A stretch of DNA of 64,000 nucleotides from an uncultured Candidatus Thioglobus sp. (GCA_905612405.1 CAJQRX010000007.1:1-64000); one strand, 5' to 3'; positions 1 through 8,346 are shown, numbered from the stretch's first letter. Notes: generated by a model not told the origin, from the sequence alone. Program-made: numbers and translations.

Positions 1-36
1 TCTAAAGGGGAACGAGCGATTCTACTCCACAGTGAC
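1..36 (-). repeat. Degenerate copy of the glmS 3' end (direct repeat, left copy)
   Basis: Bases 1-36 align without gaps to 531-566, the last codons of glmS plus about 20 bases after its stop, with 30 of 36 positions identical by my count. On the minus strand both read a VTVE-stop ending followed by similar downstream sequence. The upstream codons do not resemble GlmS, so this is a tail fragment and not a second gene. The repeat may continue beyond the left edge of the window. The two copies bracket the small exported protein gene, as an old insertion or duplication at the glmS end would. Confidence 0.55.
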
Positions 37-81
37 GAAATAGAGTTGTATGTAGGTGTTTTTGACCACCTTTAATTTAAA

Positions 82-462
82 TTACCAACTACAAACTGAT
101 TCTAAAATATATTCTTGTGCAGATCCAGGAGGTGGATAACTCCATTCCTTATCTGGTTCGTTGGAACCACCGGTTTTTTCCCCCTTACCCATTGATTCTT
201 TATAATATGAATCAGACAAATACATATAACGAAATAATTCACAATCAACTTGATAATAAACTTTTGAAGATAAATCTCCATATGTTGTTCGTTTGCCATA
301 ATTGGTGAGTGCCCAATAATATACGAATCCACCTTTTTTTCTAATTCTTTCAAAATCAACATAAGTGATTGACCCATGAACTGTTTCACTGACTTCTGTC
401 CACTCTCCATAAGAATTAAATGAAATCAGTATTGAGAATAAAAGGATAAGTAGTTTTTTCAT
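82..462 (-). CDS. Small exported protein of unknown function (surface-adhesin-E-like)
   Basis: The 126-residue product begins with a clear signal peptide (KK, then a hydrophobic run ending near SYGEW), so it is likely periplasmic or surface-exposed. The mature part is rich in aromatic residues and has a YVDFERI-like strand, two cysteines near residues 74 and 124, and a PPPGS stretch before the C terminus. This layout resembles small adhesin-E-like proteins that I recall from marine bacteria, but I cannot confirm the family. It lies just downstream of glmS on the same strand, between two copies of the glmS tail. No function is assigned. Confidence 0.65.
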   Translation of the reverse strand: MKKLLILLFSILISFNSYGEWTEVSETVHGSITYVDFERIRKKGGFVYYWALTNYGKRTTYGDLSSKVYYQVDCELFRYMYLSDSYYKESMGKGEKTGGSNEPDKEWSYPPPGSAQEYILESVCSW

Positions 463-530
463 AATAGAGTTATTTTTGAACTAGAAGTTAATTCTACTAC
501 TGAAGTTATTCAAAAGGGCAAAAAATGACC

Positions 531-566
531 TCTAAAGGGTAACAAACGAAACTACTCCACAGTAAC
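531..566 (-). repeat. glmS 3' end (direct repeat, right copy)
   Basis: This is the functional copy of the tail sequence described at 1-36. It covers the last codons of glmS, the TAG stop at 552-554 and about 20 bases beyond. The glmS end is the classic Tn7 attachment region in many bacteria, which makes a duplicated tail here worth noting. No transposase, integrase or terminal inverted repeat is visible between the copies. Confidence 0.5.
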
Positions 567-2399
567 AGATTTAGCAAGATTCCTTGGCTTATCTACATCT
601 GTTTTTTTAATTAGTGCCACATGATAGCTGAGTAATTGAAGAGGTATTGTAAAAATAATGGGGGCCGTTATTCTTCCTAGATTTGATGTAATTGGAATTA
701 CTTCCATCGCATCCATTGATTCTACTTTTGAGTTTTCATCTTCAAATACAATCATTTGAGAACCTCTAGACTTTACCTCGTGTAAGTTAGACTTCAATTT
801 TCCTAAAAGCTCATCGTTAGGAGCTATTGCAATCACTGGCATATTTTCATCAATGAGAGCTATTGGACCATGTTTTAATTCACCAGCTGGATATGCTTCA
901 GCATGGATGTAACTAATTTCTTTAAGCTTAAGGGCTCCCTCCATTGCAATGGCATGCATTGTTCCTCTTCCTAAGAATAACGCGCTGTTTTTATTTTTAA
1001 ATCTTGTTGATAGTTTTTTAATTTGAGTTTCTTGCAGTAATGCTTCATTTATTAATCCTGGCAAACGTTTTAACCCATCAACAATTCCTTTTTCTTGTTT
1101 TTTATTAATTGATTTTTTTAACTTACCAATAGAGCAAGCTAATAGCGCCAAGGCAACAAGTTGAGTAGTAAAAGCTTTTGTACTTGCTACTCCAATCTCA
1201 GGTCCAGCATGAGTTAAAAAGGTTAAATCAGAAAGCCTAGTAAGACTGGATTCAGCAGAATTAGTTATACAAAGAGTACTAATGTCACTATTTATTTTTT
1301 TTGCTGTTTTTAAAGCTTCAACAGTATCAGCAGTTTCTCCACTTTGTGAAAGTGTAATAAATAGAGTGCCATTTAGTAGAATAGGGCGACGATAACGATA
1401 TTCACTTGCTACTTCAACATTACATGTTATCTTAGCTATATCTTCTAACCAGTATTTTGCAACTATTCCAGCATTATAACTTGTTCCACATGCAATAATT
1501 TGAACTTGTTTAATCTCACTAAAAATCTTTTCAGCTTTGTATCCAAAGGCTGAAATTACAACAGAATCATTTGTAATACGAGACTCAAGCGTATCTCTAA
1601 CAGCTTGTGGTTGCTCAAAAATTTCTTTTTGCATAAAGTGATCATAGTTTCCTAAATCAACCTGACCTTCTTTGAGCTGTGATGTTATGATCTTGCGATT
1701 AACTAAGTTACCTTCTGAATCATAAATGGTAATTTTATCTATTTTAATTTCAGCAATATCTCCCTCTTCAAGAAAAATAAATTCTTTAGTTACGGATAGA
1801 AGTGCCATTTGATCTGAAGCAATATAGTTTGCATTCTTTCCAACTCCTATTACTAATGGAGAGCCTTTTCTTGTAGCAACAATTTGATCTGGATATTTAG
1901 ATGAAATAATTCCCAATCCATAAGATCCAGTAAAAGATTTAATTGCTAGTTGAACTGATGCAATTAATGTACTACATGATTTCATAGCAAAATCAATTGC
2001 ATGTGCAATAACTTCAGTATCAGTATCAGATGAAAATGAGTAACCTTTTTTTAATTGATTATTTTTAAGATCTATATAGTTTTCAATAATACCATTATGA
2101 ACTAAGCTAACCGAATTCTTTGATATATGAGGGTGTGCATTAGAAATAGAGGGCTCTCCATGAGTTGCCCAGCGAGTATGAGCAATACCAATATTTCCTT
2201 CAATTTTATGATCTCTTGCTTTTAAATTATCTTCAAGATTTTGTACTTTTCCGACTGATCTTGCTCTGTTGAAAGTATTATTTTTAGATAAGACTATTAG
2301 TCCAGATGAATCATATCCTCTATATTCTAAGCGATTTAATCCCTCTAATAATAGCGATGTTATATCTTTATTTGTAACGCCACCAACAATTCCACACAT
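552..2399 (-). CDS. glmS: Glutamine--fructose-6-phosphate aminotransferase (isomerizing)
   Basis: This cytoplasmic enzyme makes glucosamine-6-phosphate from fructose-6-phosphate and glutamine, the first step toward UDP-GlcNAc for peptidoglycan and lipid A. The protein starts MCGIVGG, giving the N-terminal nucleophile Cys of the class II amidotransferase domain (about residues 1-220). Two SIS sugar-isomerase domains follow (about 285-430 and 455-600), with CGTSYNAG and a SQSGETADT motif in the first. The C terminus is the conserved AKSVTVE. At 615 residues it is full length (E. coli about 609). It is divergent from rnm. A TATAAT at 2429-2434 on the minus strand could be its -10 box, although no good -35 is visible. 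Confidence 0.97.
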   Translation of the reverse strand: MCGIVGGVTNKDITSLLLEGLNRLEYRGYDSSGLIVLSKNNTFNRARSVGKVQNLEDNLKARDHKIEGNIGIAHTRWATHGEPSISNAHPHISKNSVSLVHNGIIENYIDLKNNQLKKGYSFSSDTDTEVIAHAIDFAMKSCSTLIASVQLAIKSFTGSYGLGIISSKYPDQIVATRKGSPLVIGVGKNANYIASDQMALLSVTKEFIFLEEGDIAEIKIDKITIYDSEGNLVNRKIITSQLKEGQVDLGNYDHFMQKEIFEQPQAVRDTLESRITNDSVVISAFGYKAEKIFSEIKQVQIIACGTSYNAGIVAKYWLEDIAKITCNVEVASEYRYRRPILLNGTLFITLSQSGETADTVEALKTAKKINSDISTLCITNSAESSLTRLSDLTFLTHAGPEIGVASTKAFTTQLVALALLACSIGKLKKSINKKQEKGIVDGLKRLPGLINEALLQETQIKKLSTRFKNKNSALFLGRGTMHAIAMEGALKLKEISYIHAEAYPAGELKHGPIALIDENMPVIAIAPNDELLGKLKSNLHEVKSRGSQMIVFEDENSKVESMDAMEVIPITSNLGRITAPIIFTIPLQLLSYHVALIKKTDVDKPRNLAKSVTVE

Positions 2400-2530
2400 A
2401 AAAACTTACTAAAACGATAATGACTAGTATTATAGTTAATTATGGATTTATGCCATCAGTAATAAGAGTTAATTTTTTTTGAGCTATCTTTTGAAATTTA
2501 AGGGATTCAGAGCTAAATCTAGTTTTAGAT

Positions 2531-2536
2531 TATAAT
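2531..2536 (+). promoter_or_regulatory. Possible -10 box giving a near-leaderless rnm transcript
   Basis: A perfect TATAAT lies 9 bases before the rnm ATG. A transcript starting 6-8 bases after it would have only a few 5' bases, and no Shine-Dalgarno sequence is present. I see no convincing -35 hexamer at the usual spacing, so this rests on the -10 alone in an AT-rich region. Confidence 0.35.
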
Positions 2537-2545
2537 AATTACATA

Positions 2546-3370
2546 ATGAAAGTTGACCTTCATAATCATTCTTACTACTCAGATGGTGTTCTATCGCCAA
2601 CAGCTGTTGTTCAACTTGCTAGCCAAGCTGGCTGTAATTTATTTTCATTAACAGATCATGATACTACTGCAGGAATTTCTGAAGCTCAAATAGAGGCTGA
2701 TAAATTAAATCTCAATCTTATCAATGGAGTTGAAATTTCTGCTTTTTGGCGAAATATGGCTATTCATATTCTGGGTTTAGGAATAGACATAAATAATGAC
2801 ATCTTACAAACTGGGTTAGAGCACAATCAAAAACTACGAAAAGAAAGGGCAGAAAAAATAGCACTTGGACTTTGGCGTTCTGGAATTAAAGATGCACTAG
2901 AGAAAACTCAAAGCTTTAGTAAAACTGACATGTTGACCCGTACACATTTCGCACAGATGCTAATCAGCGAGGGCTACTGTAAGGATATGAAGGCAGTATT
3001 TAGACGGTATTTGACAGGTAAAAAACCTGGCGGTGTTCGTGTTGAGTGGGAAGATTTTGATGAAGTAGTTCATTGGATCCATGCAGCTGGTGGTAAGGCT
3101 TTTATAGCGCACCCCTTTAGATATCGAATGACGCATACAAAAATTAAGACTATGCTTAATGATTTTAAATGTGTTTTAGGTGATGGAATAGAGGTTGTTA
3201 CAGGAACCAGTTCGGACGAAGAAATTCAGCTTGGAAATCAGTGGGCTGGTAATTTTAATTTATTAGCAACATGTGGCTCCGATTTTCATGGATGGCCAAA
3301 CCAAAGAGTCCATATAGGGAATTTAAAAGATTTACCGGACCCTGAAAAAGCTTTTTGGAGATACTTATAG
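2546..3370 (+). CDS. rnm: PHP-domain RNase AM / 3',5'-nucleoside bisphosphate phosphatase
   Basis: This 274-residue PHP phosphoesterase has the family's metal-binding motifs in order: DLHNHSYYSDG at the N terminus (HxH), LTDHDT near residue 36, a glutamate in GVEISA near 62, FIAHPFR near 187 and GSDFHGW near 245. E. coli YciV (RNase AM, formerly TrpH) has this architecture and hydrolyses 3',5'-bisphosphonucleotides and short RNA 5' ends. The next gene, yciO, is also adjacent in many gammaproteobacteria, which supports the call. Its TAG stop shares one base with the GTG of yciO. A TATAAT ends 9 bases before the ATG, so the message may have almost no leader. Confidence 0.88.
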   Translation: MKVDLHNHSYYSDGVLSPTAVVQLASQAGCNLFSLTDHDTTAGISEAQIEADKLNLNLINGVEISAFWRNMAIHILGLGIDINNDILQTGLEHNQKLRKERAEKIALGLWRSGIKDALEKTQSFSKTDMLTRTHFAQMLISEGYCKDMKAVFRRYLTGKKPGGVRVEWEDFDEVVHWIHAAGGKAFIAHPFRYRMTHTKIKTMLNDFKCVLGDGIEVVTGTSSDEEIQLGNQWAGNFNLLATCGSDFHGWPNQRVHIGNLKDLPDPEKAFWRYL

Positions 3371-3987
3371 TGTCGGCAATAATTAATATCCATCCTAAAA
3401 ATCCTCAGCCACGACTCATTAAACAGGTCATTGAGATTATGGAAAAAGGTGGGGTTATCGCTTATCCAACAGATTCAGGTTACGCCTTGGGCTGCACGCT
3501 TGGAAATAAAAAAGCCATGGACCAAATTATTGACATTAGAAAGCTAAGTAAGAGTCATCACTTTACTTTGATGCTCAAAGATTTGTCACATGTTGGTGAG
3601 TATGCAAAATTAAATAATTCAAGTTTCAGGCTTATGAAAAAATTATTACCTGGCGCATATACATTTATTTTAGAAGGCTCAAAAGATATTCCAAACCGTT
3701 TATTAAATGGAAAAAGTAAAACTATTGGAATTCGAGTTTCAAATAATCTTATAGTCCAGTCGATTCTTGAAGATTTGACTGAGCCAATGATGAGCGTTTC
3801 TTTAATAATTAAAGGTTTCGAATTTTATAATTGTAATGATGTTAAGGCAGTACTTAATGGGTCGATTGATCTTGTAATTGATTCAGGTCACTGCCCGCCA
3901 GAGCCAACGACAGTAATTGACCTCTCAAGCGATGATGTTCTGGTCTTAAGAGAAGGAGCTGGCAGTATTAATTTTTTAGGTTATTAG
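3370..3987 (+). CDS. yciO: YciO/Sua5 family protein (YrdC-like dsRNA-binding domain)
   Basis: The product belongs to the YrdC/Sua5/YciO family, whose best-known members make threonylcarbamoyl-AMP for the tRNA t6A modification. YciO itself is a paralog with an uncertain role. Visible motifs are GGVIAYPTDSGYALGC near the N terminus, KSHHFTLMLKD, PGAYTFIL, TIGIRVS and a PPEPTTVIDL block near the end. I chose the GTG at 3370 over the upstream ATG at 3355. The GTG overlaps the rnm stop by one base, a GGAG lies about 10 bases upstream, and E. coli YciO aligns from there. Length is then 205 residues, typical for YciO. Confidence 0.85.
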   Translation: MSAIINIHPKNPQPRLIKQVIEIMEKGGVIAYPTDSGYALGCTLGNKKAMDQIIDIRKLSKSHHFTLMLKDLSHVGEYAKLNNSSFRLMKKLLPGAYTFILEGSKDIPNRLLNGKSKTIGIRVSNNLIVQSILEDLTEPMMSVSLIIKGFEFYNCNDVKAVLNGSIDLVIDSGHCPPEPTTVIDLSSDDVLVLREGAGSINFLGY

Positions 3988-3998
3988 GGCTTGTTTTT

Positions 3999-4027
3999 AT
4001 AATGTAATTACAATATAATTACATTAT
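3999..4027. promoter_or_regulatory. Palindromic operator overlapping the mazE-like start codon
   Basis: There is a perfect inverted repeat with 12-base arms (ATAATGTAATTA and its complement) and a 5-base spacer. The right arm runs into the ATG of the antitoxin gene at 4026. Toxin-antitoxin operons are commonly repressed by antitoxin bound to such a palindrome, so this is the likely autoregulatory site. The binding itself is inferred. Confidence 0.65.
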
Positions 4028-4238
4028 GGCAAAAATAATCAAAATTGGTAATTCACAAGGAATAAGAATTCCTAAACCTATAGTTGAACTAGCTAATTTA
4101 GAAAATATAGAGTTAGATTTTGTTGTTCTGGATAGCGGCTTACTTATTACTCCAGATAAAAAAGCACGTATAGGATGGGAGAATAGAGTTAAACAGAATG
4201 AGCTAACTGCCTATTGGGAATGGTTAAAAAATTCATGA
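4026..4238 (+). CDS. AbrB/MazE-type antitoxin
   Basis: This 70-residue protein begins MAKIIKIGNSQGIRIPK, the classic swapped-hairpin AbrB/MazE DNA-binding motif (IGNSQGIRIP). The second half, with acidic and tryptophan residues ending in YWEWLKNS, fits a toxin-binding tail. Its stop overlaps the ATG of the next gene by four bases (ATGA), the usual antitoxin-toxin layout, and a perfect palindrome covers its start region. It should bind and neutralise the adjacent MazF-like protein and repress its own operon. Confidence 0.82.
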   Translation: MAKIIKIGNSQGIRIPKPIVELANLENIELDFVVLDSGLLITPDKKARIGWENRVKQNELTAYWEWLKNS

Positions 4239-4549
4239 ATCGCTTCGATTTTTGGCTAGTTATGAAAAATCCTGAACATGGAAGGGTGGTAGATAACCTC
4301 GGTTTATGCGTAATTGTAACTCCTGAAGAGCTAATTGACTTACCAAGTCTTATGGTGGCTCCAATGACTACTTCTAATGTTAGCCTTCCAAGTAGAGTAG
4401 AGTGTGATTTTGAAGGCTCTAATGGATATATTATGGTTGATCAGATTAGAGCTGTTGAGAAATCTAGCTTCATAAAAAAATTAGGTGAGCTTGAATTAGA
4501 TGTTCAAGTAACTCTATGTGATTGTCTTCAAGAGTTTTTTGCCCTCTAA
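4235..4549 (+). CDS. MazF/PemK-type toxin (probable endoribonuclease)
   Basis: The track opens this frame at 4214, but the start is most likely the ATG at 4235. That ATG forms an ATGA overlap with the antitoxin and gives MNRFDFWLV, a typical beginning for CcdB/MazF-fold toxins. The 104-residue product contains a VAPMTTS-like core strand and a VDQIRAVEK motif; in MazF/CcdB proteins this position carries the D-Q-x-R segment. MazF members cleave mRNA at short motifs, while CcdB members poison gyrase, and the primary sequence does not fully separate the two. The alaS -35 box may lie in its last codons. Confidence 0.78.
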   Translation: MNRFDFWLVMKNPEHGRVVDNLGLCVIVTPEELIDLPSLMVAPMTTSNVSLPSRVECDFEGSNGYIMVDQIRAVEKSSFIKKLGELELDVQVTLCDCLQEFFAL

Positions 4550-4567
4550 TAGCGCCATGAGTATAAT
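4539..4567 (+). promoter_or_regulatory. Probable sigma-70 promoter for alaS
   Basis: TTGCCC at 4539-4544 matches the -35 consensus at four of six positions. A perfect TATAAT at 4562-4567 follows after exactly 17 bases. The -10 box ends about 28 bases before the alaS ATG. The -35 overlaps the end of the toxin gene, so alaS can be expressed independently of the toxin operon. Confidence 0.5.
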
Positions 4568-4595
4568 AACTTTATTATTAATAAACTGATTTGAA

Positions 4596-7193
4596 ATGAA
4601 AACTGGTGAAATACGACAGAATTTTTTAAGTTACTTTGAAAGTCATGGACATTCAATACAGCAGAGTGCATCTTTAGTGCCACATAACGATAAAACGTTG
4701 TTATTCGTTAATGCCGGAATGGTTCCTTTTAAAGATATTTTTACTGGCACATCTAAAAGTTCATTTAATCGCGCAGTATCCTGTCAAAGATGCGTTAGGG
4801 CTGGAGGAAAGCATAATGATCTAGATAATGTTGGTTATACAGCTCGTCACCATACATTTTTTGAAATGCTTGGAAATTTTAGCTTTGGGGATTATTTTAA
4901 AAGTGAGGCGATTCGCTTTGCCTGGGATTTTTTAACAGTAGAACTTGAACTCCCTAAAGATAAGCTATGGGTAAGCGTCTTTGAGGATGATGATGAGGCG
5001 GTTGATATTTGGGTTAATGAGATAGGCTTTCCTAGAGAAAGAATTTCACGCTGCGGAGCTAAAGATAATTTTTGGCAAATGGGTGATACCGGCCCATGCG
5101 GGCCATGTAGTGAAATTTTTTATGACCACGGTGACCATATTCAGGGAGGTCCTCCAGGAACACCTGAGGAAGATGGCGACAGGTTTATTGAAATCTGGAA
5201 CTTGGTCTTTATGCAGTTTGATCGTCACCCAGATGGAACACTTGAACCTCTTAAGTCAACAGGAGTTGATACAGGGATGGGTCTTGAAAGACTAGCCGCC
5301 GTGTTACAACACGAGAATAATAATTACGATATTGATGTTTTTAAAGATCTCACAAGTGCGATTGTAAATCTTATTCCCAAAGCTCAAAATATCCAAGCTA
5401 GCAACGCTTCAGTTAGAGTAATTGCTGATCATATTCGTTCTACTGCATTTATGATTGTTGACGGTATCATTCCTTCTAATGAAGGCAGGGGCTACGTATT
5501 AAGAAGAATAATTCGAAGGGCGATAAGACATGGTCATAAGATCGGAATTGAAGATATCTTTTTTTATAAACTTGTTTCAGTTTTAGCAAAACAGAATAAA
5601 GGTGCTTATCCAGAATTAATCTCAAAGCAAACCCATGTTGAAAAAGTTCTTGAAAAAGAAGAGGATCGGTTTATACAAACATTAGATATTGGAATGGGAA
5701 TGCTTGAATCTGCAATTAATGAAATCTCTGGAAAAGAAATAAGTGGGTTTGTGGCCTTTAAGCTTTACGACACTTATGGATTTCCAGTTGACCTTACAGC
5801 TGACGTAGCAAGAGAGCAAGGTCTTACTGTCGACATGGACGGCTTTGAAGCTGAAATGATGCTACAGAAAGAGCGCGCACGTAAAGCGGGTGATTTTGAT
5901 TCAATAAAATCAACTATAACGATCGAAAAATCAACTGAGTTTTTGGGCTATGGCCAATTTAAAAATAGTGCAATTATTAGTGCAATTATTAAAGACAATA
6001 AATCTGTGGATTCTATCAGTGAGGGTGAACAGGCCATTTTAGTGATCGATAAAAGTAGTTTCTATGGAGAATCTGGTGGTCAAAGTGGCGACCATGGGAC
6101 TTTGTCAAAAATTGGTGCGCAATTTAAAGTTACTGATACTCAAAAACAGTCTTCAAATGCTTTTGAACATCATGGGTTTCAAGCTAGTGGATCACTTCAT
6201 GTTGGGGACAAGGTTGAAGCATCAATTAACCAGGATCGGCGCAAGAAAATTATGAATAATCACTCGGCAACCCATCTTCTGCATGAGGCCTTAAGACAGG
6301 TGCTTGGTAACCAGGTAAGTCAAAAAGGTTCTCTGGTTGAATCTGAAAAGTTACGGTTTGATTTCTCGCATGATGAGGTCGTTTCAAGATCTAATTTAGA
6401 TAAGGTTGAGGCAATAGTTAATGAGCAAATTTTGGGTAATACACAAGTAATCACAGAAGAAACTGATATTAAAACTGCTAAGAAGAAGGGCGCAATGGCT
6501 CTTTTTGGTGAGAAATATGGAGATTCAGTGAGGGTTCTTTCAATGGGCGATGATAACTTCTCGGTTGAGCTTTGTGGAGGTACTCATGTTCAAAGGCTAG
6601 GAGATATCGGCAGGTTCAAAGTTATTTCTGAGGGCGGCGTAGCTGCAGGGATTAGAAGGGTAGAGGCAGTTACTGGAGTTGATGCTTATAAGCTTGATAA
6701 GAAAAACGAAGACACCCTTAGTATGATTGCAAGTCTTACAAAATCTACTAATTCAATGGCTTTAGACAAAGTAAAGCAATTACTTAGTAATCAAAAAAAC
6801 CTTGAGAAACAGATCGCAGTTTTTCAGAAACAATTATCAACTGATCAAGGTGACTCACTTTTATCTAAAGCTACAGAAATTAAAGGGGTTAAGGTTTTAG
6901 CGACTGAAGTTATAGATATTCCTGCAAAAGATTTAAGAGATTTGGCGGACAAGCTAAAAGATAAGCTGGGTTCGGCAATCGTTGTATTGGCAGTTGTCTC
7001 CGATAAAAAAGTCTCTCTTGTTGCAGCGGTCACCAAAAACCTTACTGATAAATACCAAGCAGGCAATATTTTGAATCATGTTGCTACTCAGGTGGGCGGA
7101 AAGGGCGGTGGCCGCGCTGATATGGCGCAAGGTGGAGGCACAGAGCCGGGTAAATTGCTAAAAGCATTGGGCTCTATTAAAGATCTACTCTAA
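4596..7193 (+). CDS. alaS: Alanine--tRNA ligase
   Basis: This cytoplasmic class II synthetase charges tRNA-Ala. The catalytic core holds VNAGMVPFKD, the CQRCVRAGGKHNDL region, MLGNFSFGDYF and the motif-3 region GMGLERLAAV. The editing domain carries the zinc-binding NNHSATHLLHEALR and CGGTHV motifs near residues 560 and 665. The C-terminal DHHA1-type domain ends with GGKGGGRADMAQGGG. At 865 residues it is full length (E. coli 876). The ATG at 4596 gives MKTGEIRQNFLSYFESHGH, which aligns with family N termini. Confidence 0.98.
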   Translation: MKTGEIRQNFLSYFESHGHSIQQSASLVPHNDKTLLFVNAGMVPFKDIFTGTSKSSFNRAVSCQRCVRAGGKHNDLDNVGYTARHHTFFEMLGNFSFGDYFKSEAIRFAWDFLTVELELPKDKLWVSVFEDDDEAVDIWVNEIGFPRERISRCGAKDNFWQMGDTGPCGPCSEIFYDHGDHIQGGPPGTPEEDGDRFIEIWNLVFMQFDRHPDGTLEPLKSTGVDTGMGLERLAAVLQHENNNYDIDVFKDLTSAIVNLIPKAQNIQASNASVRVIADHIRSTAFMIVDGIIPSNEGRGYVLRRIIRRAIRHGHKIGIEDIFFYKLVSVLAKQNKGAYPELISKQTHVEKVLEKEEDRFIQTLDIGMGMLESAINEISGKEISGFVAFKLYDTYGFPVDLTADVAREQGLTVDMDGFEAEMMLQKERARKAGDFDSIKSTITIEKSTEFLGYGQFKNSAIISAIIKDNKSVDSISEGEQAILVIDKSSFYGESGGQSGDHGTLSKIGAQFKVTDTQKQSSNAFEHHGFQASGSLHVGDKVEASINQDRRKKIMNNHSATHLLHEALRQVLGNQVSQKGSLVESEKLRFDFSHDEVVSRSNLDKVEAIVNEQILGNTQVITEETDIKTAKKKGAMALFGEKYGDSVRVLSMGDDNFSVELCGGTHVQRLGDIGRFKVISEGGVAAGIRRVEAVTGVDAYKLDKKNEDTLSMIASLTKSTNSMALDKVKQLLSNQKNLEKQIAVFQKQLSTDQGDSLLSKATEIKGVKVLATEVIDIPAKDLRDLADKLKDKLGSAIVVLAVVSDKKVSLVAAVTKNLTDKYQAGNILNHVATQVGGKGGGRADMAQGGGTEPGKLLKALGSIKDLL

Positions 7194-7224
7194 GTCGATA
7201 TAAAAAGCCAAACACAATGCATTA

Positions 7225-7230
7225 TATAAT
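7225..7230 (+). promoter_or_regulatory. Possible -10 box for a leaderless prmA transcript
   Basis: A perfect TATAAT ends 6 bases before the prmA ATG, so initiation 7 bases downstream would fall on the A of the start codon. There is no Shine-Dalgarno before this ATG, which fits leaderless translation. No clear -35 element is visible. Confidence 0.35.
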
Positions 7231-7236
7231 TTTTTT

Positions 7237-8115
7237 ATGACCTGGAAACAAATATCTTTCGAAGTTAAAAAATCTGAAACAGATCTCATTTCAGAGGTCT
7301 TAATGGGCCTAGGAAGTCTATCTATATCCTACTCAGACGGTCTTGATGATGCAATTTACGAGCCTCCAGTTGGGCAAACACCTTTATGGAATAGCGTTAA
7401 AGTGAATGCTTTATTTTCTTCAGAAGCAAATCAAAAGTCTATCGAAGCCTCTATTTTAGAAATCTGCAATAGTACCGTTATAGAAACTTTAGAGCTTAAA
7501 GATAGAGTTTGGGAGGATGAGTGTAAAAAAGATTTTCCTGCAATGCGCTTTGGTACAAAACTATGGGTATGCCCCTCATGGGATACTGAAACTAAATTTT
7601 CAAATGACTCTCTTGTAATTAATATGGATCCAGGACTCGCTTTTGGAACTGGGACCCATCAAACAACTAGCTTGTGTCTCGAATACTTAGATTCAAATCC
7701 ACCAAAAAACCTTCATGTTATTGATTTTGGTTGTGGTACTGGAATACTTGCAATAGCAGCTGCAAAGCTTGGCGCTGTGAGTGTTATTGCTATTGATAAT
7801 GATCCTCAAGCGGTGCTTTCAAGTAAAGAAAATATAACTAAAAATAATTGTGAAAATATTATTAGTTCAATTCATTCAATAGACCGGCAGGATAGCAATC
7901 AATGTGATTTATTGATAGCTAATATTTTGGCTAATCCAATAGTTGAATTGGAGCCATTGTTTTCAGATCTAGTTTACTCAAATGGTCTGCTGCTTCTATC
8001 TGGTATCTTAAAAGAACAAGTTGACAGAGTGGTTAATTGCTATTCAGTTAATTTTTCAAATATTGAAGTTGTCAATAAAGATGAATGGTTTAGGGTTTCT
8101 GCCAAAAGAAAATAA
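7237..8115 (+). CDS. prmA: Ribosomal protein L11 methyltransferase
   Basis: PrmA trimethylates residues of ribosomal protein L11 using S-adenosylmethionine. The 292-residue product has the small N-terminal substrate-recognition domain, then the diagnostic MDPGLAFGTGTHQTT near residue 130. The SAM-binding glycine loop DFGCGTGILAIAAAK lies near 165, and LLIANILANPI near 225 is the family's NxxxNP-like catalytic segment. Length matches E. coli PrmA (293). It stands just after alaS and converges on thiS. Confidence 0.95.
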   Translation: MTWKQISFEVKKSETDLISEVLMGLGSLSISYSDGLDDAIYEPPVGQTPLWNSVKVNALFSSEANQKSIEASILEICNSTVIETLELKDRVWEDECKKDFPAMRFGTKLWVCPSWDTETKFSNDSLVINMDPGLAFGTGTHQTTSLCLEYLDSNPPKNLHVIDFGCGTGILAIAAAKLGAVSVIAIDNDPQAVLSSKENITKNNCENIISSIHSIDRQDSNQCDLLIANILANPIVELEPLFSDLVYSNGLLLLSGILKEQVDRVVNCYSVNFSNIEVVNKDEWFRVSAKRK

Positions 8116-8145
8116 AAATCGTAGTTAAATTTTTACGTCTATCTC

Positions 8146-8346
8146 TTAACCGCCACCGACTGCATTAATGACTTCAACCTTATCTAGATCTTGAAGTAAA
8201 AATGAAGAATGATTAGATTTTGGGATAATTGATTCATTAATTTCGATTGCAATTCGCTGCTTTCGATAACCTAAATGCACAATTAGATCTTCAATACTTG
8301 AATCTTTAGGGAGTGATATTTTTTCACCATTTACTAAAATTTCCAC
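8146..8346 (-). CDS. thiS: Sulfur carrier protein ThiS
   Basis: ThiS is a 66-residue ubiquitin-fold protein whose C-terminal glycine is adenylated and thiocarboxylated to donate sulfur for thiazole formation in thiamine synthesis. The product ends VINAVGGG, with the required di-glycine tail, and has the beta-grasp pattern of the family (MEILVNGEKI at the start). It sits alone, about 36 kb from its partner thiG. A MoaD-like role is less likely given the sequence start and the presence of thiG in the window. Confidence 0.88.
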   Translation of the reverse strand: MEILVNGEKISLPKDSSIEDLIVHLGYRKQRIAIEINESIIPKSNHSSFLLQDLDKVEVINAVGGG

